This document shows positions 53,600-61,983 of a stretch of DNA of 64,000 nt, piece by piece. This stretch comes from Cellulomonas composti (GTDB taxonomy: Bacteria > Actinomycetota > Actinomycetes > Actinomycetales > Cellulomonadaceae), in contig NZ_BJWG01000008.1 of NCBI RefSeq assembly GCF_007990245.1, positions 62,001 to 126,000 on the forward strand. The letters are read 5' to 3'. The position numbers and the translations under genes were made by a program. Every line of letters starts with the position of its first letter. The stretch's first letter is position 1. The notes beneath the pieces are model-generated. The model did no database searches. It had not been told where the DNA came from and saw nothing but the letters and a program-made list of their open reading frames with translations.

Positions 53600-54261
53600 G
53601 CACGTTCCGGCTCGGCCTCGTCCCGGGCGTGAACCCCGACCGCTGGTTGCGGGTGTGGGGCGAGCGCGTCACCGACGTCCCGCTGCTCGTCGTGCCGGTC
53701 GCTGCCGCCCAGGCGGAGGCGGCGCTGCGCGCGGGTGAGCTCGAGGCTGCACTGCTGCGGCTCCCCGTGGACCGCGACGGTCTCGACGCGATCCCGCTCT
53801 ACACCGAGGCGAGCGTCGTCGTCGTGCGCAAGGACCACCTGTTCACCGCGGCCGACGAGGTCGCGCTCGAGGACTTCGCCGACGAGACGCTCGTCGTGCC
53901 CGGCGACGACGTCCTCGGGTGGGCCGACCCGCCGGGCGAGCGCTTCGCGGGACCGGTCCCGACGACGAGCGACGCGGTCGACCTCGTCGCGGCCGGGCAC
54001 GCGGTGCTCGTCCTGCCGCACTCGCTCGCGCGCCTGCACCTGCGCAAGGGTCTGACGACGCAACCCGTCCCGGACGCCCCCGGCTCCACGGTCGCCCTCG
54101 CCTGGCCCACCGACGCCTACGACGAGCTGACCGAGGAGCTGATCGGCATCGTTCGCGGCCGCACCGCGAACTCCTCCCGCGGCAGCCGCGCCCAGCAGCC
54201 CGCCCGGGCCCCCGAGCGCAGGCCCCAGCCGCAGCCGGCGCGCAAGAGGCGCCGGCGCTGA
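53596..54261 (+). CDS. LysR-type effector-binding domain protein lacking a DNA-binding domain
   Basis: A 221-residue protein starting directly at the first beta-strand of a LysR substrate-binding domain (TFRLGLVPGVNPDRWLRVW) and continuing through RKDHLFTAADEVALEDFADETLVVP to VALAWPTDAYDE. No helix-turn-helix precedes it, since trmB overlaps its start by 4 bp. A basic tail rich in Arg, Pro and Gln ends it (PQPQPARKRRRR). It may act as a ligand-binding partner of another protein; the adjoining DUF5997 gene, with no intergenic base between, is a candidate. Confidence 0.82.
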   Translation: MSTFRLGLVPGVNPDRWLRVWGERVTDVPLLVVPVAAAQAEAALRAGELEAALLRLPVDRDGLDAIPLYTEASVVVVRKDHLFTAADEVALEDFADETLVVPGDDVLGWADPPGERFAGPVPTTSDAVDLVAAGHAVLVLPHSLARLHLRKGLTTQPVPDAPGSTVALAWPTDAYDELTEELIGIVRGRTANSSRGSRAQQPARAPERRPQPQPARKRRRR

Positions 54262-54636
54262 TCAGGCCGGCGGGTTCTCGAGCGCCTTGAGGCGGCGCTC
54301 CTCCTCGCGGACCTTCTCGAACGTGCGGCGCTCGGCCAGCAGCCACGGCGGCGGTTCGGCGATCAGCTCGGTGATCTGCTCGGTGGTGAGGGGCTCGGTC
54401 ATCCCGGCGCGGGCCAGCCCGCTCGTCGAGACGCGCAGGCGCGCGGCGACCACCGCGCGAGGGTGCGGGCCGTTGCGGCGCAGGTCGACGAGCCACGCGG
54501 GCGGGTTGCGCTGCAGCTCGGCGAACTCGTCGCGGCTCACCGTGCCCGCCTGGAACTCCTCCGGCGTCGCCGCCAGGTACACCCCGAGCTTGGCGGCCGC
54601 GGTGGACGGCTTCATCTCCTGCGTCTTCTTGGCCAC
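54262..54636 (-). CDS. DUF5997-family protein
   Basis: A 124-residue conserved actinobacterial protein (KKTQEMKPSTAAAKLGVYL, FQAGTVSRDEFAELQRNPPAWL, PEPPPWLLAERRTFEKVREEE-like end). No catalytic motif is visible. It converges exactly on the LysR-domain gene. The GTG follows TAGGCT by 6 bases. Function unknown. Confidence 0.85.
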   Translation of the reverse strand: MAKKTQEMKPSTAAAKLGVYLAATPEEFQAGTVSRDEFAELQRNPPAWLVDLRRNGPHPRAVVAARLRVSTSGLARAGMTEPLTTEQITELIAEPPPWLLAERRTFEKVREEERRLKALENPPA

Positions 54637-54642
54637 GGCGTC

Positions 54643-54648
54643 AGCCTA
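54643..54648 (-). promoter_or_regulatory. -10 element of the DUF5997 gene (leaderless)
   Basis: TAGGCT, 6 bases before the GTG start. Confidence 0.6.
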
Positions 54649-54727
54649 CGCAGGGGAGGACCCTGCGACCGAATGTGACGAACGCCTCTGCCCCTCGGCG
54701 ACCACGGTGCGGTCACGCCCTGTTCAT

Positions 54728-54746
54728 ATAGGACAGGCTGGCCTAA
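54728..54746 (+). promoter_or_regulatory. DtxR/IdeR-type iron box (left)
   Basis: ATAGGACAGGCTGGCCTAA matches 14 of 19 positions of the iron-box consensus TTAGGTTAGGCTAACCTAA. It lies 51 bp before an ATG with a GAGGAG ribosome binding site. Between them are a perfect dyad CTTCATC-T-GATGAAG (54749-54763) and a hairpin CCCTCGC-GCC-GCGAGGG. Confidence 0.65.
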
Positions 54747-54749
54747 CTT

Positions 54750-54989
54750 TCATCTGATGAAGCCCTCGCGCCGCGAGGGACGAGGACGAGGAGTGCTATG
54801 AGTTCCACAGTCTGGCGACGCACGGGCCGCACGGCGGCCGTGGTCGCCGCCGCAGCGCTGGCCGTGTCCGCGCTCCAGCTCCCCGCCGGGCCCGTCGTCG
54901 GACACGTCGTGCGCCGAGGCGTCCGAGCAGGCGGCGAGCAGGAGGCAGAGTGCGGTGCTCGCGACGAGCGAGCGGAGCGAGCGTGGCAC
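54750..54989 (-). pseudogene. Truncated lipoprotein gene, right-hand remnant
   Basis: From a GTG at 54989, with CGAGG 7 bases upstream, the minus strand encodes a lipoprotein start: RSLVASTALCLLLAACSDASAHDVSDDG, with lipobox LAAC. After about 35 residues the sequence becomes the reverse strand of the neighbouring remnant and loses protein-like character. An iron box lies 39 bp upstream of the start. This fits the beginning of a siderophore-binding lipoprotein gene that has lost its body. Confidence 0.45.
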
Positions 54990-55055
54990 GGGACGACCTC
55001 GGGACGACAACGGGATGACAGAAGAAGGAAGGCAAGCCTATCCATCATCCGCTGA
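54798..55055 (+). pseudogene. Truncated exported-protein gene, left-hand remnant
   Basis: The ATG with a GAGGAG ribosome binding site starts a convincing signal peptide, RRTGRTAAVVAAAALAVSAL, but after about residue 28 the frame reads the reverse complement of the other lipoprotein remnant and is low-complexity and charged. The whole frame is 85 residues. A strong iron box precedes it. It appears to be the 5' end of an iron-regulated binding-protein gene fused head to head with the 5' end of another. A real 85-residue secreted peptide is possible but less likely. Confidence 0.45.
55028..55046 (-). promoter_or_regulatory. Iron-box-like element (right)
   Basis: On the minus strand GATGGATAGGCTTGCCTTC matches 11 of 19 iron-box positions, including the full AGGCT core and GCCT. 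It is 39 bp upstream of the minus-strand GTG at 54989. Confidence 0.45.
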
Positions 55056-55085
55056 ATCGGGACGCGAGGTTCGTCACATGGACGC

Positions 55086-55145
55086 ACGACGACGCGAGCG
55101 TGCGACCCGCTCCCGTGGGGGCGGCGCGCACGCTCGCGTCGTCGT
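55086..55145 (-). terminator. Terminator of glgP
   Basis: A perfect 19-bp stem (55086-55104 with 55127-55145; left arm ACGACGACGCGAGCGTGCG) and a 22-base loop, beginning 6 bases past the glgP stop codon. Confidence 0.75.
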
Positions 55146-55151
55146 TGCTCG

Positions 55152-57626
55152 TCAGCTCGGAGAGACCGGCGGGGTGTGCCAGATGCGGTCGATGTAGTCG
55201 CGCATCGAACGGTCGGAGGAGAAGAACCCGCCGCGCGCGACGTTGAGCACCGCGGACCGGGTCCACGCCTCCTGGTCGGCGTAGGCGACGTCCACCTTCG
55301 CCTGCGCGTCGACGTACGCCTGGAAGTCCGCGAGCGCGAGGAACCGGTCCTCGTGCAGCAGGTTCGCGACGACGGGCTCGAACGTGTGCCGGTCGCCGCC
55401 CGAGAACGCGCCGGAGAGGATCAGGTCGAGCGCCCGGCGCAGGTCCGCGTTCGTCTCGTAGTACGCCGACGGCTGGTAGCCGCGCTCGACGATCTCGGCG
55501 ACCTGGGGCTCGTCGAGCCCGAACAGGAAGAAGTTCTCGTCGCCGACGAGCTGGCGGATCTCGACGTTCGCGCCGTCGTCGGTGCCGATCGTGAGCGCAC
55601 CGTTGAGCATGAACTTCATGTTGCCGGTGCCCGACGCCTCCTTGCCGGCGAGCGAGATCTGCTCGGACAGGTCGGCGGCGGGGATCAGCGTCTCGGCGAG
55701 CGTGACGTTGTAGTTCGCGGGGAAGGCGATCCGGAGCCGGCCCTCCAGCGAGGTGTCCTCGTTGAGCGTGCGGCCCACCGCGTTGATGAGCGCGATGATC
55801 TGCTTGGCCATCACGTAGCCCGGCGCGGCCTTCGCGCCGAACGCGAACGTGCGCGGCGTGACGTCCGCGAGCGCGAGCCTGCCCGTGGTGATCTGCTCGT
55901 ACAGCGACACGATGTGCAGCAGCTTGAGCGTCTGCCGCTTGTACTCGTGCAGCCGCTTGACCATGACGTCGAACAGCGTCTCGGGGTCCACGACGATGCC
56001 GTCGCGGCGCTCGAGCACGTCGGCGATGCGCAGCTTGTTGGCGTGCTTGATCTCGCGGAACCGGCGGCGGAACTCCGCGTCGTCGGCGAGCGGCTCGAGG
56101 CCCTTGAGCCGGTCGAGGTCCGTGACCCAGCCGTCGCCGATCGCCTCGGTGATCAGCCCGGACAGGCCCGGGTTGGAGAGCTTGAGGAAGCGGCGCGGCG
56201 TGACGCCGTTGGTGACGTTGGTGAACTTCTCCGGCCAGTGCTGGGCGAAGTCGTCGAGCACCTTGTCCCGCAGGAGCTGGCTGTGCAGCGCCGCGACGCC
56301 GTTCACCTTGGAGCCGGCGACGGTCGCGAGGTACGCCATGCGCACCGCGCGCACCGGGTACTCGGCGATGATCGACATGCGGCGCACGCGCAGCTCGTCG
56401 TCGGGGTAGGCCTCCCGCAGCTCCTCGAGGAACTCCTCGTTGATGCGGTAGATGATCTCGAGGTGCCGCGGCAGCAGGCGGCCGAGCAGCTCGACCGGCC
56501 AGACCTCGAGCGCCTCCGGCAGGAGCGTGTGACAGGTGTACGCGAAGCACTGCTGCGTCGTCGCCCACGCGTCGTCCCAGTCCCAGCCCTTCTCGTCGAC
56601 GAGCACGCGCATGAGCTCGGGGACGGCGATCACCGGGTGGGTGTCGTTGAGCTGGAAGACGATCCGCTCGGGGAGCTTGTGCAGGTCGAAGCCCTGCGGC
56701 AGCACCTGGTCGACGAAGTCCTTGATGGAGCACGCGACGAAGAAGTACTGCTGCTGCAGTCGCAGCTCCTTGCCCTGGGGCGTGGAGTCCTCCGGGTAGA
56801 GCACCTTGGAGATGTTCTCCGCGAAGGTCTGTGCGCGCACGGCCTCGGCGTAGTCGCCCGAGTTGAAGATCTCGAGGTCGAAGGCGCGCGTGGCGCGGGC
56901 GCTCCACAGCCGCAGCGTGTTCACGCGGCCGCTCTCGTAGCCCGGGACCATGTAGTTGTACGGGACGCCCAGCACGGACCAGCCCGGCACCCAGCGCCGC
57001 TTCACCACGCCGTCGTCGTCCTGGTACTGCTCGACCGACCCGCCGAAGTCCACGGTGACCGCGGACTCGGGGTGCGGGAACTCCCACGGCGAACCGAGGC
57101 GCAGCCAGTCGTCGGGCTTCTCGACCTGCTCGCCGTCGACGAACGTCTGCTGGAAGATGCCGTACTCGTACCGGATGCCGTAGCCGATGCACGGCACGTT
57201 CATCGTCGCGAGCGAGTCGATGAAGCACGCGGCGAGCCGTCCGAGGCCGCCGTTGCCCAGGCCCGGCTCGACCTCGGCCTGCCGGAGCTCGTCCAGCTCG
57301 ATGCCGAGGCTCGCGAGGCCCTCGGTCACGATGTCCTCGAGGTCGGCTGCGAGCAGCGCGTTGTCGAGCTGGCGACCGAGCAGGAACTCGGCGGACAGGT
57401 AGGCGACCGACTTCGCCTGGAGCTCCGACTGACGACGCAGCGTGGAGAGCCAGCGCGTCATGAGGTAGTGGCGCACGGTGCGCGCCATCGCCAGGTACTT
57501 GTCGTTCACGGAGGCCCGGGTCAGGTCCACGCCCTGCCCGAAGTTGAGCTCGCGCAGGAACTCCCGCACGAAGGCGTCGACCGTGTGCTCACGGACCGCG
57601 ATGGGGGGGATCGTCTCAGCCGTCAC
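55152..57626 (-). CDS. glgP: Glycogen/alpha-glucan phosphorylase
   Basis: An 824-residue PLP enzyme of family GT35 releasing glucose-1-phosphate from glycogen or maltodextrin. It has the N-terminal YLSAEFLLGRQLDNALL and EPGLGNGGLGRLAACF segments, the HPVIAVPELMR and NGVTPRRFL regions, and the PLP-binding Lys in EASGTGNMKFMLNGALTIGT near residue 670. Length and ends are typical of the E. coli type. The GTG at 57626 follows TACGGT by 6 bases. Together with the GH13 and GH3 enzymes it feeds stored or imported glucans into glycolysis. Confidence 0.96.
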   Translation of the reverse strand: MTAETIPPIAVREHTVDAFVREFLRELNFGQGVDLTRASVNDKYLAMARTVRHYLMTRWLSTLRRQSELQAKSVAYLSAEFLLGRQLDNALLAADLEDIVTEGLASLGIELDELRQAEVEPGLGNGGLGRLAACFIDSLATMNVPCIGYGIRYEYGIFQQTFVDGEQVEKPDDWLRLGSPWEFPHPESAVTVDFGGSVEQYQDDDGVVKRRWVPGWSVLGVPYNYMVPGYESGRVNTLRLWSARATRAFDLEIFNSGDYAEAVRAQTFAENISKVLYPEDSTPQGKELRLQQQYFFVACSIKDFVDQVLPQGFDLHKLPERIVFQLNDTHPVIAVPELMRVLVDEKGWDWDDAWATTQQCFAYTCHTLLPEALEVWPVELLGRLLPRHLEIIYRINEEFLEELREAYPDDELRVRRMSIIAEYPVRAVRMAYLATVAGSKVNGVAALHSQLLRDKVLDDFAQHWPEKFTNVTNGVTPRRFLKLSNPGLSGLITEAIGDGWVTDLDRLKGLEPLADDAEFRRRFREIKHANKLRIADVLERRDGIVVDPETLFDVMVKRLHEYKRQTLKLLHIVSLYEQITTGRLALADVTPRTFAFGAKAAPGYVMAKQIIALINAVGRTLNEDTSLEGRLRIAFPANYNVTLAETLIPAADLSEQISLAGKEASGTGNMKFMLNGALTIGTDDGANVEIRQLVGDENFFLFGLDEPQVAEIVERGYQPSAYYETNADLRRALDLILSGAFSGGDRHTFEPVVANLLHEDRFLALADFQAYVDAQAKVDVAYADQEAWTRSAVLNVARGGFFSSDRSMRDYIDRIWHTPPVSPS

Positions 57627-57632
57627 GCGCCC

Positions 57633-57638
57633 ACCGTA
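57633..57638 (-). promoter_or_regulatory. -10 element of glgP (leaderless)
   Basis: TACGGT, 6 bases before the GTG start. Confidence 0.6.
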
Positions 57639-57685
57639 GCCACGTCGGATGTCCTCGGGGGGCAGCAAACCGTTCCAGTTCTTGC

Positions 57686-57727
57686 GAAATCGCCTCATCT
57701 GGAGGCGAATTTCACCCGTTCGGGTGA
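57686..57727 (-). terminator. Two overlapping hairpins after the left endolysin gene
   Basis: GAAATCGCCTC (57686-57696) pairs with GAGGCGAATTTC (57702-57713), and TCACCCG-TT-CGGGTGA (57712-57727) follows. Read on the minus strand they end in GCGATTTC, a short U-run. Confidence 0.65.
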
Positions 57728-57757
57728 GTCGTGCGCCACGTTCGCGGCCCCTTTGGC

Positions 57758-58480
57758 CTAACCCGGCGGGCTCGCCGGCTTGGCGGCCCGCGGCTTCGTC
57801 GCGCGTGCGCGTGGCTTGGACCTTGCTGCCGCCGGACCCGGGTCGCGGTCGCCCAGCGCCGACTCGACCCCGCGCTCCGCGCCGCGTCGGGCTGCACGCC
57901 GCAACGCGACCATGTCCACCGACTCCCCCGCGGCGAGGCGCTCGATCGCGGTGTCGAGAGCGGCCACCAGCGCGGCCGTCTCCTGGAGCTGGGTGCGCAT
58001 CGCGCTGATGACGTCGTGCATGGAGATGTCCGTGCGGCCGAGCTTCTGGCCCCACACCGCGAGCGAGATCTCGTGCAGGTTGTCGTCGGTGAGCGTCGCC
58101 ATGTCGTCCTCGTCCTCCTCGTCGTCCTGGTTCTCCAAGTACTCCTGGTGCCACGGCTCGCGCGCCACGTGGTCCTTGAGCCAGCCGTGCGGGTCCCCGT
58201 GCGTGCGGACCCACGTGCGAGCCGGCTCGGCCAGATCGAGCGCCCGCCCGGACTCGTGCTTCGACGTGCCGGGGAAGGCGACCGAGGGGGTGTCGAGCTC
58301 CCCGCGCTTCCACGCGTCGTACATCGACCGCTGCTCCTCGTGCGTGCGGCCCGCGTCCGAGACGCAGCCGGCAGGCATGCCGGCGGCCTTCATCCGCTCG
58401 TAGGAGGCGGCCGCATCGGGCAGGAGCCATGCCTGCCGGCCGGTGCGCCGGTTCACGTCACTGATCGGAACCTGTTCCAT
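57758..58480 (-). CDS. Phage-type M15 peptidase endolysin (left copy)
   Basis: A 240-residue VanY/M15-type D-Ala-D-Ala peptidase of the kind used as phage endolysin. The zinc site is seen in SKHESGRALDLAEP (His and Asp) and REPWHQEY (second His), after the helix AAASYERMKAAGMPAG and SDAGRTHEEQ. An acidic hinge (DDEEDEDD) leads to a helical domain and a Lys/Arg/Pro/Ala-rich tail. It has the same architecture as the endolysin at 62882-63565. It lies on the 5' side of tRNA-Arg, outside the obvious prophage, so it is either a remnant of another phage or evidence that the prophage extends to about 57.7 kb. ATG chosen by GGGGGGCG upstream. Confidence 0.85.
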   Translation of the reverse strand: MEQVPISDVNRRTGRQAWLLPDAAASYERMKAAGMPAGCVSDAGRTHEEQRSMYDAWKRGELDTPSVAFPGTSKHESGRALDLAEPARTWVRTHGDPHGWLKDHVAREPWHQEYLENQDDEEDEDDMATLTDDNLHEISLAVWGQKLGRTDISMHDVISAMRTQLQETAALVAALDTAIERLAAGESVDMVALRRAARRGAERGVESALGDRDPGPAAARSKPRARATKPRAAKPASPPG

Positions 58481-58752
58481 GTCGCCCCCCAGGGGCCGGT
58501 CCGTCGCGGGCGGGCGCCACAGCCCGTCACACAGGACGAGCCGGGCGGGGTGCGGCTGATACCGGCCCCGGGGGCGGGATCTCGTCGCGTCTCGTCGCGT
58601 CCCTCGATCACACCACCGTCGGCGCCCGGCCACAATGCCGGACCCCGCGCACCTCGACCGTGGGCTCGTCCACGAAGATCTGCACGCTCACGGACCTCCA
58701 CCGTGCGCGGCACTGACGCAGCGCCGGGTGGCCGGGGTCACCCTCGGCCGGT

Positions 58753-58782
58753 TTGGGCACGCGGGCGGGCGACCTGTATCGT
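58753..58782 (+). promoter_or_regulatory. Promoter of tRNA-Arg
   Basis: TTGGGC (58753-58758) and TATCGT (58777-58782) are 18 bp apart, 22 bp before the tRNA. The rest of the 324-bp gap from 58481 holds no gene; it has only a short tandem TCTCGTCGCG repeat near 58591. Confidence 0.6.
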
Positions 58783-58804
58783 CTACCCCGGCCGTCAAGG
58801 CCAT

Positions 58805-58877
58805 GCGCCCGTAGCTCAATGGATAGAGCATCTGACTACGGATCAGAAGGTTGGGGGTTCGAGTCCCTTCGGGCGCA
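58805..58877 (+). tRNA. tRNA-Arg, anticodon ACG
   Basis: A complete cloverleaf: acceptor GCGCCCG with CGGGCGC and discriminator A; anticodon loop CTACGGA gives ACG, read as ICG for CGU, CGC and CGA; T loop GGTTCGAGTCC. No CCA is encoded. Phage genes begin on its 3' side. Confidence 0.96.
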
Positions 58878-58885
58878 CAGCACGG

Positions 58886-58926
58886 AAACGGCCCGCCACC
58901 TGCACACGAGCAGGGGCGGGCCGTTT
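58886..58926 (+). terminator. Terminator after tRNA-Arg
   Basis: AAACGGCCCGCC (58886-58897) pairs with GGCGGGCCGTTT (58915-58926), with an inner CCTGC/GCAGG pairing, 8 bases past the tRNA. Confidence 0.8.
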
Positions 58927-58997
58927 CATGTCTCGCCGGATCAGAGCGTCGCTGTAGTGATCCCGTCAGTGATCCCGCGTCCGGGCATGACGAAAGC

Positions 58998-59027
58998 CGC
59001 CCCTCCCGCCGTGAGGCAGGAGGGGCG
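58998..59027 (-). terminator. Terminator of the phage late operon
   Basis: CGCCCCTCC and GGAGGGGCG flank an inner GCC/GGC; on the minus strand the stem is followed by GCTTTCG. It lies 18 bp past the last phage gene. Confidence 0.75.
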
Positions 59028-59045
59028 ACGTCTGTCGGGGTGGGG

Positions 59046-60035
59046 TCAGCGCCAGGTCTCGTCGCCCGGGTCCCAGACGAGCGGCCCACCGACGCGACGC
59101 ACGACCGGAGTGCCGCCCGGGCCGATCGTGACGGTGGCAGGGTCGGACGCACCCGACGCGGCGTCCTCGAGCTGCCACGTCAGCACGATGTCGTCGGCGC
59201 GCTCGAGGTCGTCCACGAAGGACCACACCAGCGAGCCCGTGCCACTGACCGCAGCGAGGGTGGCGGTGATGTCGGGGCCGGAGACCTGCGCGACCGACGC
59301 GACCACGGGCAACGTCCCGCCGGCGCCAGCGGCCGAACCGGTGAAGTCCAGGCGGCGCACGATGCCGAGCACGGGCGGGTCCGGGTCGGGGTCGAGCGCG
59401 GGCGCGGCAGGCACCCACGGCCCGTACACGGCGTCCGCCCCGGACTTGTAGCCGAGGTCGTCCCACCAGGTGTCGATAGCCGTGCCGATGGAGCCGTAGC
59501 GAACCTCGGTGATCGCCTGGTTCGTGAGCCCGGTCGCCAGGGCGGACTCGTACAGCGGTGTCGTCGAGTCCCCGAGGTAGACGGCGAAGCGGCCCTCACC
59601 CGCGCCCGCGGCCGAGCCCTTGCACCACGCCTCGAAGCGGTAGGTGGTGTCCGGCGAGACGGCCATGCTCGACGTCGCGCGGTTGGACGAGCCGGGGTCG
59701 CTCATGCGGATCGTCCCGGCGGTCGTCTTGAACAGGCGCAGCGCGTTGCCGGACGCGTGCCGGATCTGGAAGATCGAGATCTCGGTGCCGTTCGCGTCGA
59801 AGTTCGCGTAGCAGCGCACGAAGCACGAGTCACCCGCGTCCTGTGTCCACACCCAGTTCTGGGTGCCGGTCGCGCCGCCGGGGATCTTGCCGCCGACCGT
59901 GCCGTGTGCGGGGCGCTCAGTCGAGTAGACCAGGCCCGAGGACGACACGGAGAACGCGGAGGACGCACCGGCCGCGGAGGTGGGGATCGACGCCCCGTTG
60001 GTGCCACCCTCGAACGTGCACGTGCGGACGCTCAT
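59046..60035 (-). CDS. Phage protein with concanavalin/LamG-like domain
   Basis: A 329-residue virion-type protein. Its first 210 residues look like a jelly-roll lectin-like domain (TYRFEAWCKGSAAGAGEGRFAVYLGD, GSIGTAIDTWWDDLGY). A Pro/Asp linker (LDPDPDPPV) leads to an Ig-like domain (VSGTGSLVWSFVDDL). It probably forms part of the tail tip or a decoration binding host glycans. Its ATG overlaps the preceding stop (ATGA). Confidence 0.75.
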   Translation of the reverse strand: MSVRTCTFEGGTNGASIPTSAAGASSAFSVSSSGLVYSTERPAHGTVGGKIPGGATGTQNWVWTQDAGDSCFVRCYANFDANGTEISIFQIRHASGNALRLFKTTAGTIRMSDPGSSNRATSSMAVSPDTTYRFEAWCKGSAAGAGEGRFAVYLGDSTTPLYESALATGLTNQAITEVRYGSIGTAIDTWWDDLGYKSGADAVYGPWVPAAPALDPDPDPPVLGIVRRLDFTGSAAGAGGTLPVVASVAQVSGPDITATLAAVSGTGSLVWSFVDDLERADDIVLTWQLEDAASGASDPATVTIGPGGTPVVRRVGGPLVWDPGDETWR

Positions 60036-61036
60036 GCGGGGCTCCCGTACTCGTAGAGCTGCACGCTGCCGTTGTAGACGGGCACGACGTCGCTCGGCGT
60101 GCCCGTCTCGTAGACGTTGCGGTCGCTGCCGGTGGCGGTGATGACGGCGGCGGCCAGGTGCGCGGGCGCCAGGATGATCCGCGCCTTGGCCGGCAGGTCG
60201 CGGGTGAACCTGTTGCGGGCGATCGTCAGGCCTGCGATCGGCGTCATCGAGGACTTCACGTTCAGCAGCGAGCCCGGCGAGGTCTGGACCCGCAGCCAGT
60301 TATCCGTGATGACGGGCGCGGTGTCGTACGCGCCACCCGAGTAGTCCCGGGTGATGAGCATGCACGACGTGCGCCCCGAGCGCAGGACGTTGCCGCGGAT
60401 GCTCACCGCCGCGAGGTTCCCCTCGCACTGGATGCAGTCGTTGTGCGTCAGGCCGTCGCTCTGCCCGGCGTCGGGGTGCACCTGCAGGTCCTCAACGAGG
60501 CAGCCCCACACGTGCGCCTCGCCGCGCTTGCTGATCCCCGCCAGCGAGAACCCGTCGACCGTGCCGCGTACGTGGACCCGGTAGGCGGTGAAGCCGGAGC
60601 CCTGGACCCCGTACGCGCGGGTCAGCCCGTAGTCGGCCTCTGCGACGCGGACAGTGGTGTGCTCGATGCGCACCCCCACGGCTGCGGCCGTCCGCACGTA
60701 CACGCCGCGTCCGAGGTGGTCGCCCGAGTGCATGCGGGCCAGGCAGTCCCGGACCGTGACCCACGGTGCGCGCACGTCGATGGAGCCCTCGACGTCGAGC
60801 CCGGACACGACGAGCGGGGCGAGCGCGGTCCCGCCCGTGGAGATCGTGAGGTTCCCCGGCACGGGCGTGAGGGAGCCCTCCGGGATGCGGCAGCCGACGT
60901 TGACGCCGGCGACGGGCTCGGTGGTGCCGACCACGAACCCGTCGTCGATGTCGCCCATGACCAGATCCCGCCAGCCTTGCCCGGACGCCCAGGAGCGTGT
61001 CGCGGGCTGCCACACGAACGTCGCGGCGGGGCTCAC
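60032..61036 (-). CDS. Phage beta-helix tail protein
   Basis: A 334-residue protein made of right-handed beta-helix turns (VTVRDCLARMHSGDHLG, VRIEHTTVRVAEADYG, VSIRGNVLRSGRTS, LTIARNRFTRDL). Such folds are typical of tailspikes that bind or cut surface polysaccharide; no catalytic residues could be assigned. The GTG overlaps the preceding gene by 4 bp. Confidence 0.75.
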   Translation of the reverse strand: MSPAATFVWQPATRSWASGQGWRDLVMGDIDDGFVVGTTEPVAGVNVGCRIPEGSLTPVPGNLTISTGGTALAPLVVSGLDVEGSIDVRAPWVTVRDCLARMHSGDHLGRGVYVRTAAAVGVRIEHTTVRVAEADYGLTRAYGVQGSGFTAYRVHVRGTVDGFSLAGISKRGEAHVWGCLVEDLQVHPDAGQSDGLTHNDCIQCEGNLAAVSIRGNVLRSGRTSCMLITRDYSGGAYDTAPVITDNWLRVQTSPGSLLNVKSSMTPIAGLTIARNRFTRDLPAKARIILAPAHLAAAVITATGSDRNVYETGTPSDVVPVYNGSVQLYEYGSPA

Positions 61037-61971
61037 GTGACCAGCCACGGGGACTCGGGGTGCAGCCACAGCAGGCAGCGGGGGTGCGTCGGGGAGGGCA
61101 GGGTCGCGGCCACCGCCCACTCGGCGTGGAAGTGCAGCACCTGGCCTGCGCCGAGCCCGCCCGGTTCGGCGGGCCATGCGCTGCCGGTCCACTCGAGGTG
61201 CACGTCCCGCTCGTCGGCGACCGTCCGCTTGGTGGCCAGGGCGGCGGTCACCGTGGCGGCGTCGGCCTTGGCTGACAGCGCGGCGGTCAGGCCCGTCACG
61301 TCGCCCTGCGCGTGCGCGTGCGACGTCGCGGCCTTGCCGGCCAGGGCGCTCGCCACGGCCGCGGCGTCCGCCTTGCCTGCGAGCGCCGTGGTCGTCGCGC
61401 CCGCGTCGGCCTTCGCGGCGAGCGCGGTGTGCAGGGCGCCGTCGTCGAGCGAGTCGTCGACCCACTCGGACAGGGCCTCCTCGTCGAGCCCGCCGCCTGG
61501 TCCGGCGACGACCTTCGCCCCGGTCGCGTCGATGACGTCTCCGTCGGCGTCGAGCAGCGCCACACCGCCCGCGGCTCCCAGGATCAGGGAGGCGACCTGT
61601 GCTGGGGACAGTGCGCCGTCCGGGGACACGGTGCGGAGGTTGATCTCCACCCCGCGCACCGGGGCCAGGACGAAGCGCTCGCCCTTCACCCCGGGCTCGT
61701 CGAACGCGACGTCCACGACGACGCGCATGCTGGTCGGCGTCGAGTTGTCCGGGTCGTCCACGACCGGCACCAGCAGGTCCAGCGACGTCGCACCCGTGGT
61801 CGCGAGCCGCCCCGACGCGAACACGCCGGCGGGGACGATCGCGTCCGAGGGGGTGTTCGTCACCCGGTCGGTGAGCGTCACCTTGAACGCGCCGGGGCGC
61901 AGCGCGCCCGTCATCGTGTGCCAGGTGCCGTGGCAGCGGGTCGTGTCCCAGGACGGGGCCGGTGTGCTCAC
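61033..61971 (-). CDS. Phage tail fibre-like protein
   Basis: A 312-residue protein. The N-terminal 110 residues form a beta-rich domain (RPGAFKVTLTDRVTN) and the middle has repeated Ala/Lys/Asp heptads (ALAAKADAGATTTALAGKAD) with TSHAHAQGDVTGL, a motif common in trimeric phage fibres. It probably forms the fibre shaft; the C-terminal segment may bind the host. Confidence 0.75.
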   Translation of the reverse strand: MSTPAPSWDTTRCHGTWHTMTGALRPGAFKVTLTDRVTNTPSDAIVPAGVFASGRLATTGATSLDLLVPVVDDPDNSTPTSMRVVVDVAFDEPGVKGERFVLAPVRGVEINLRTVSPDGALSPAQVASLILGAAGGVALLDADGDVIDATGAKVVAGPGGGLDEEALSEWVDDSLDDGALHTALAAKADAGATTTALAGKADAAAVASALAGKAATSHAHAQGDVTGLTAALSAKADAATVTAALATKRTVADERDVHLEWTGSAWPAEPGGLGAGQVLHFHAEWAVAATLPSPTHPRCLLWLHPESPWLVT

Positions 61972-61983
61972 GTCGCCTCCGTC

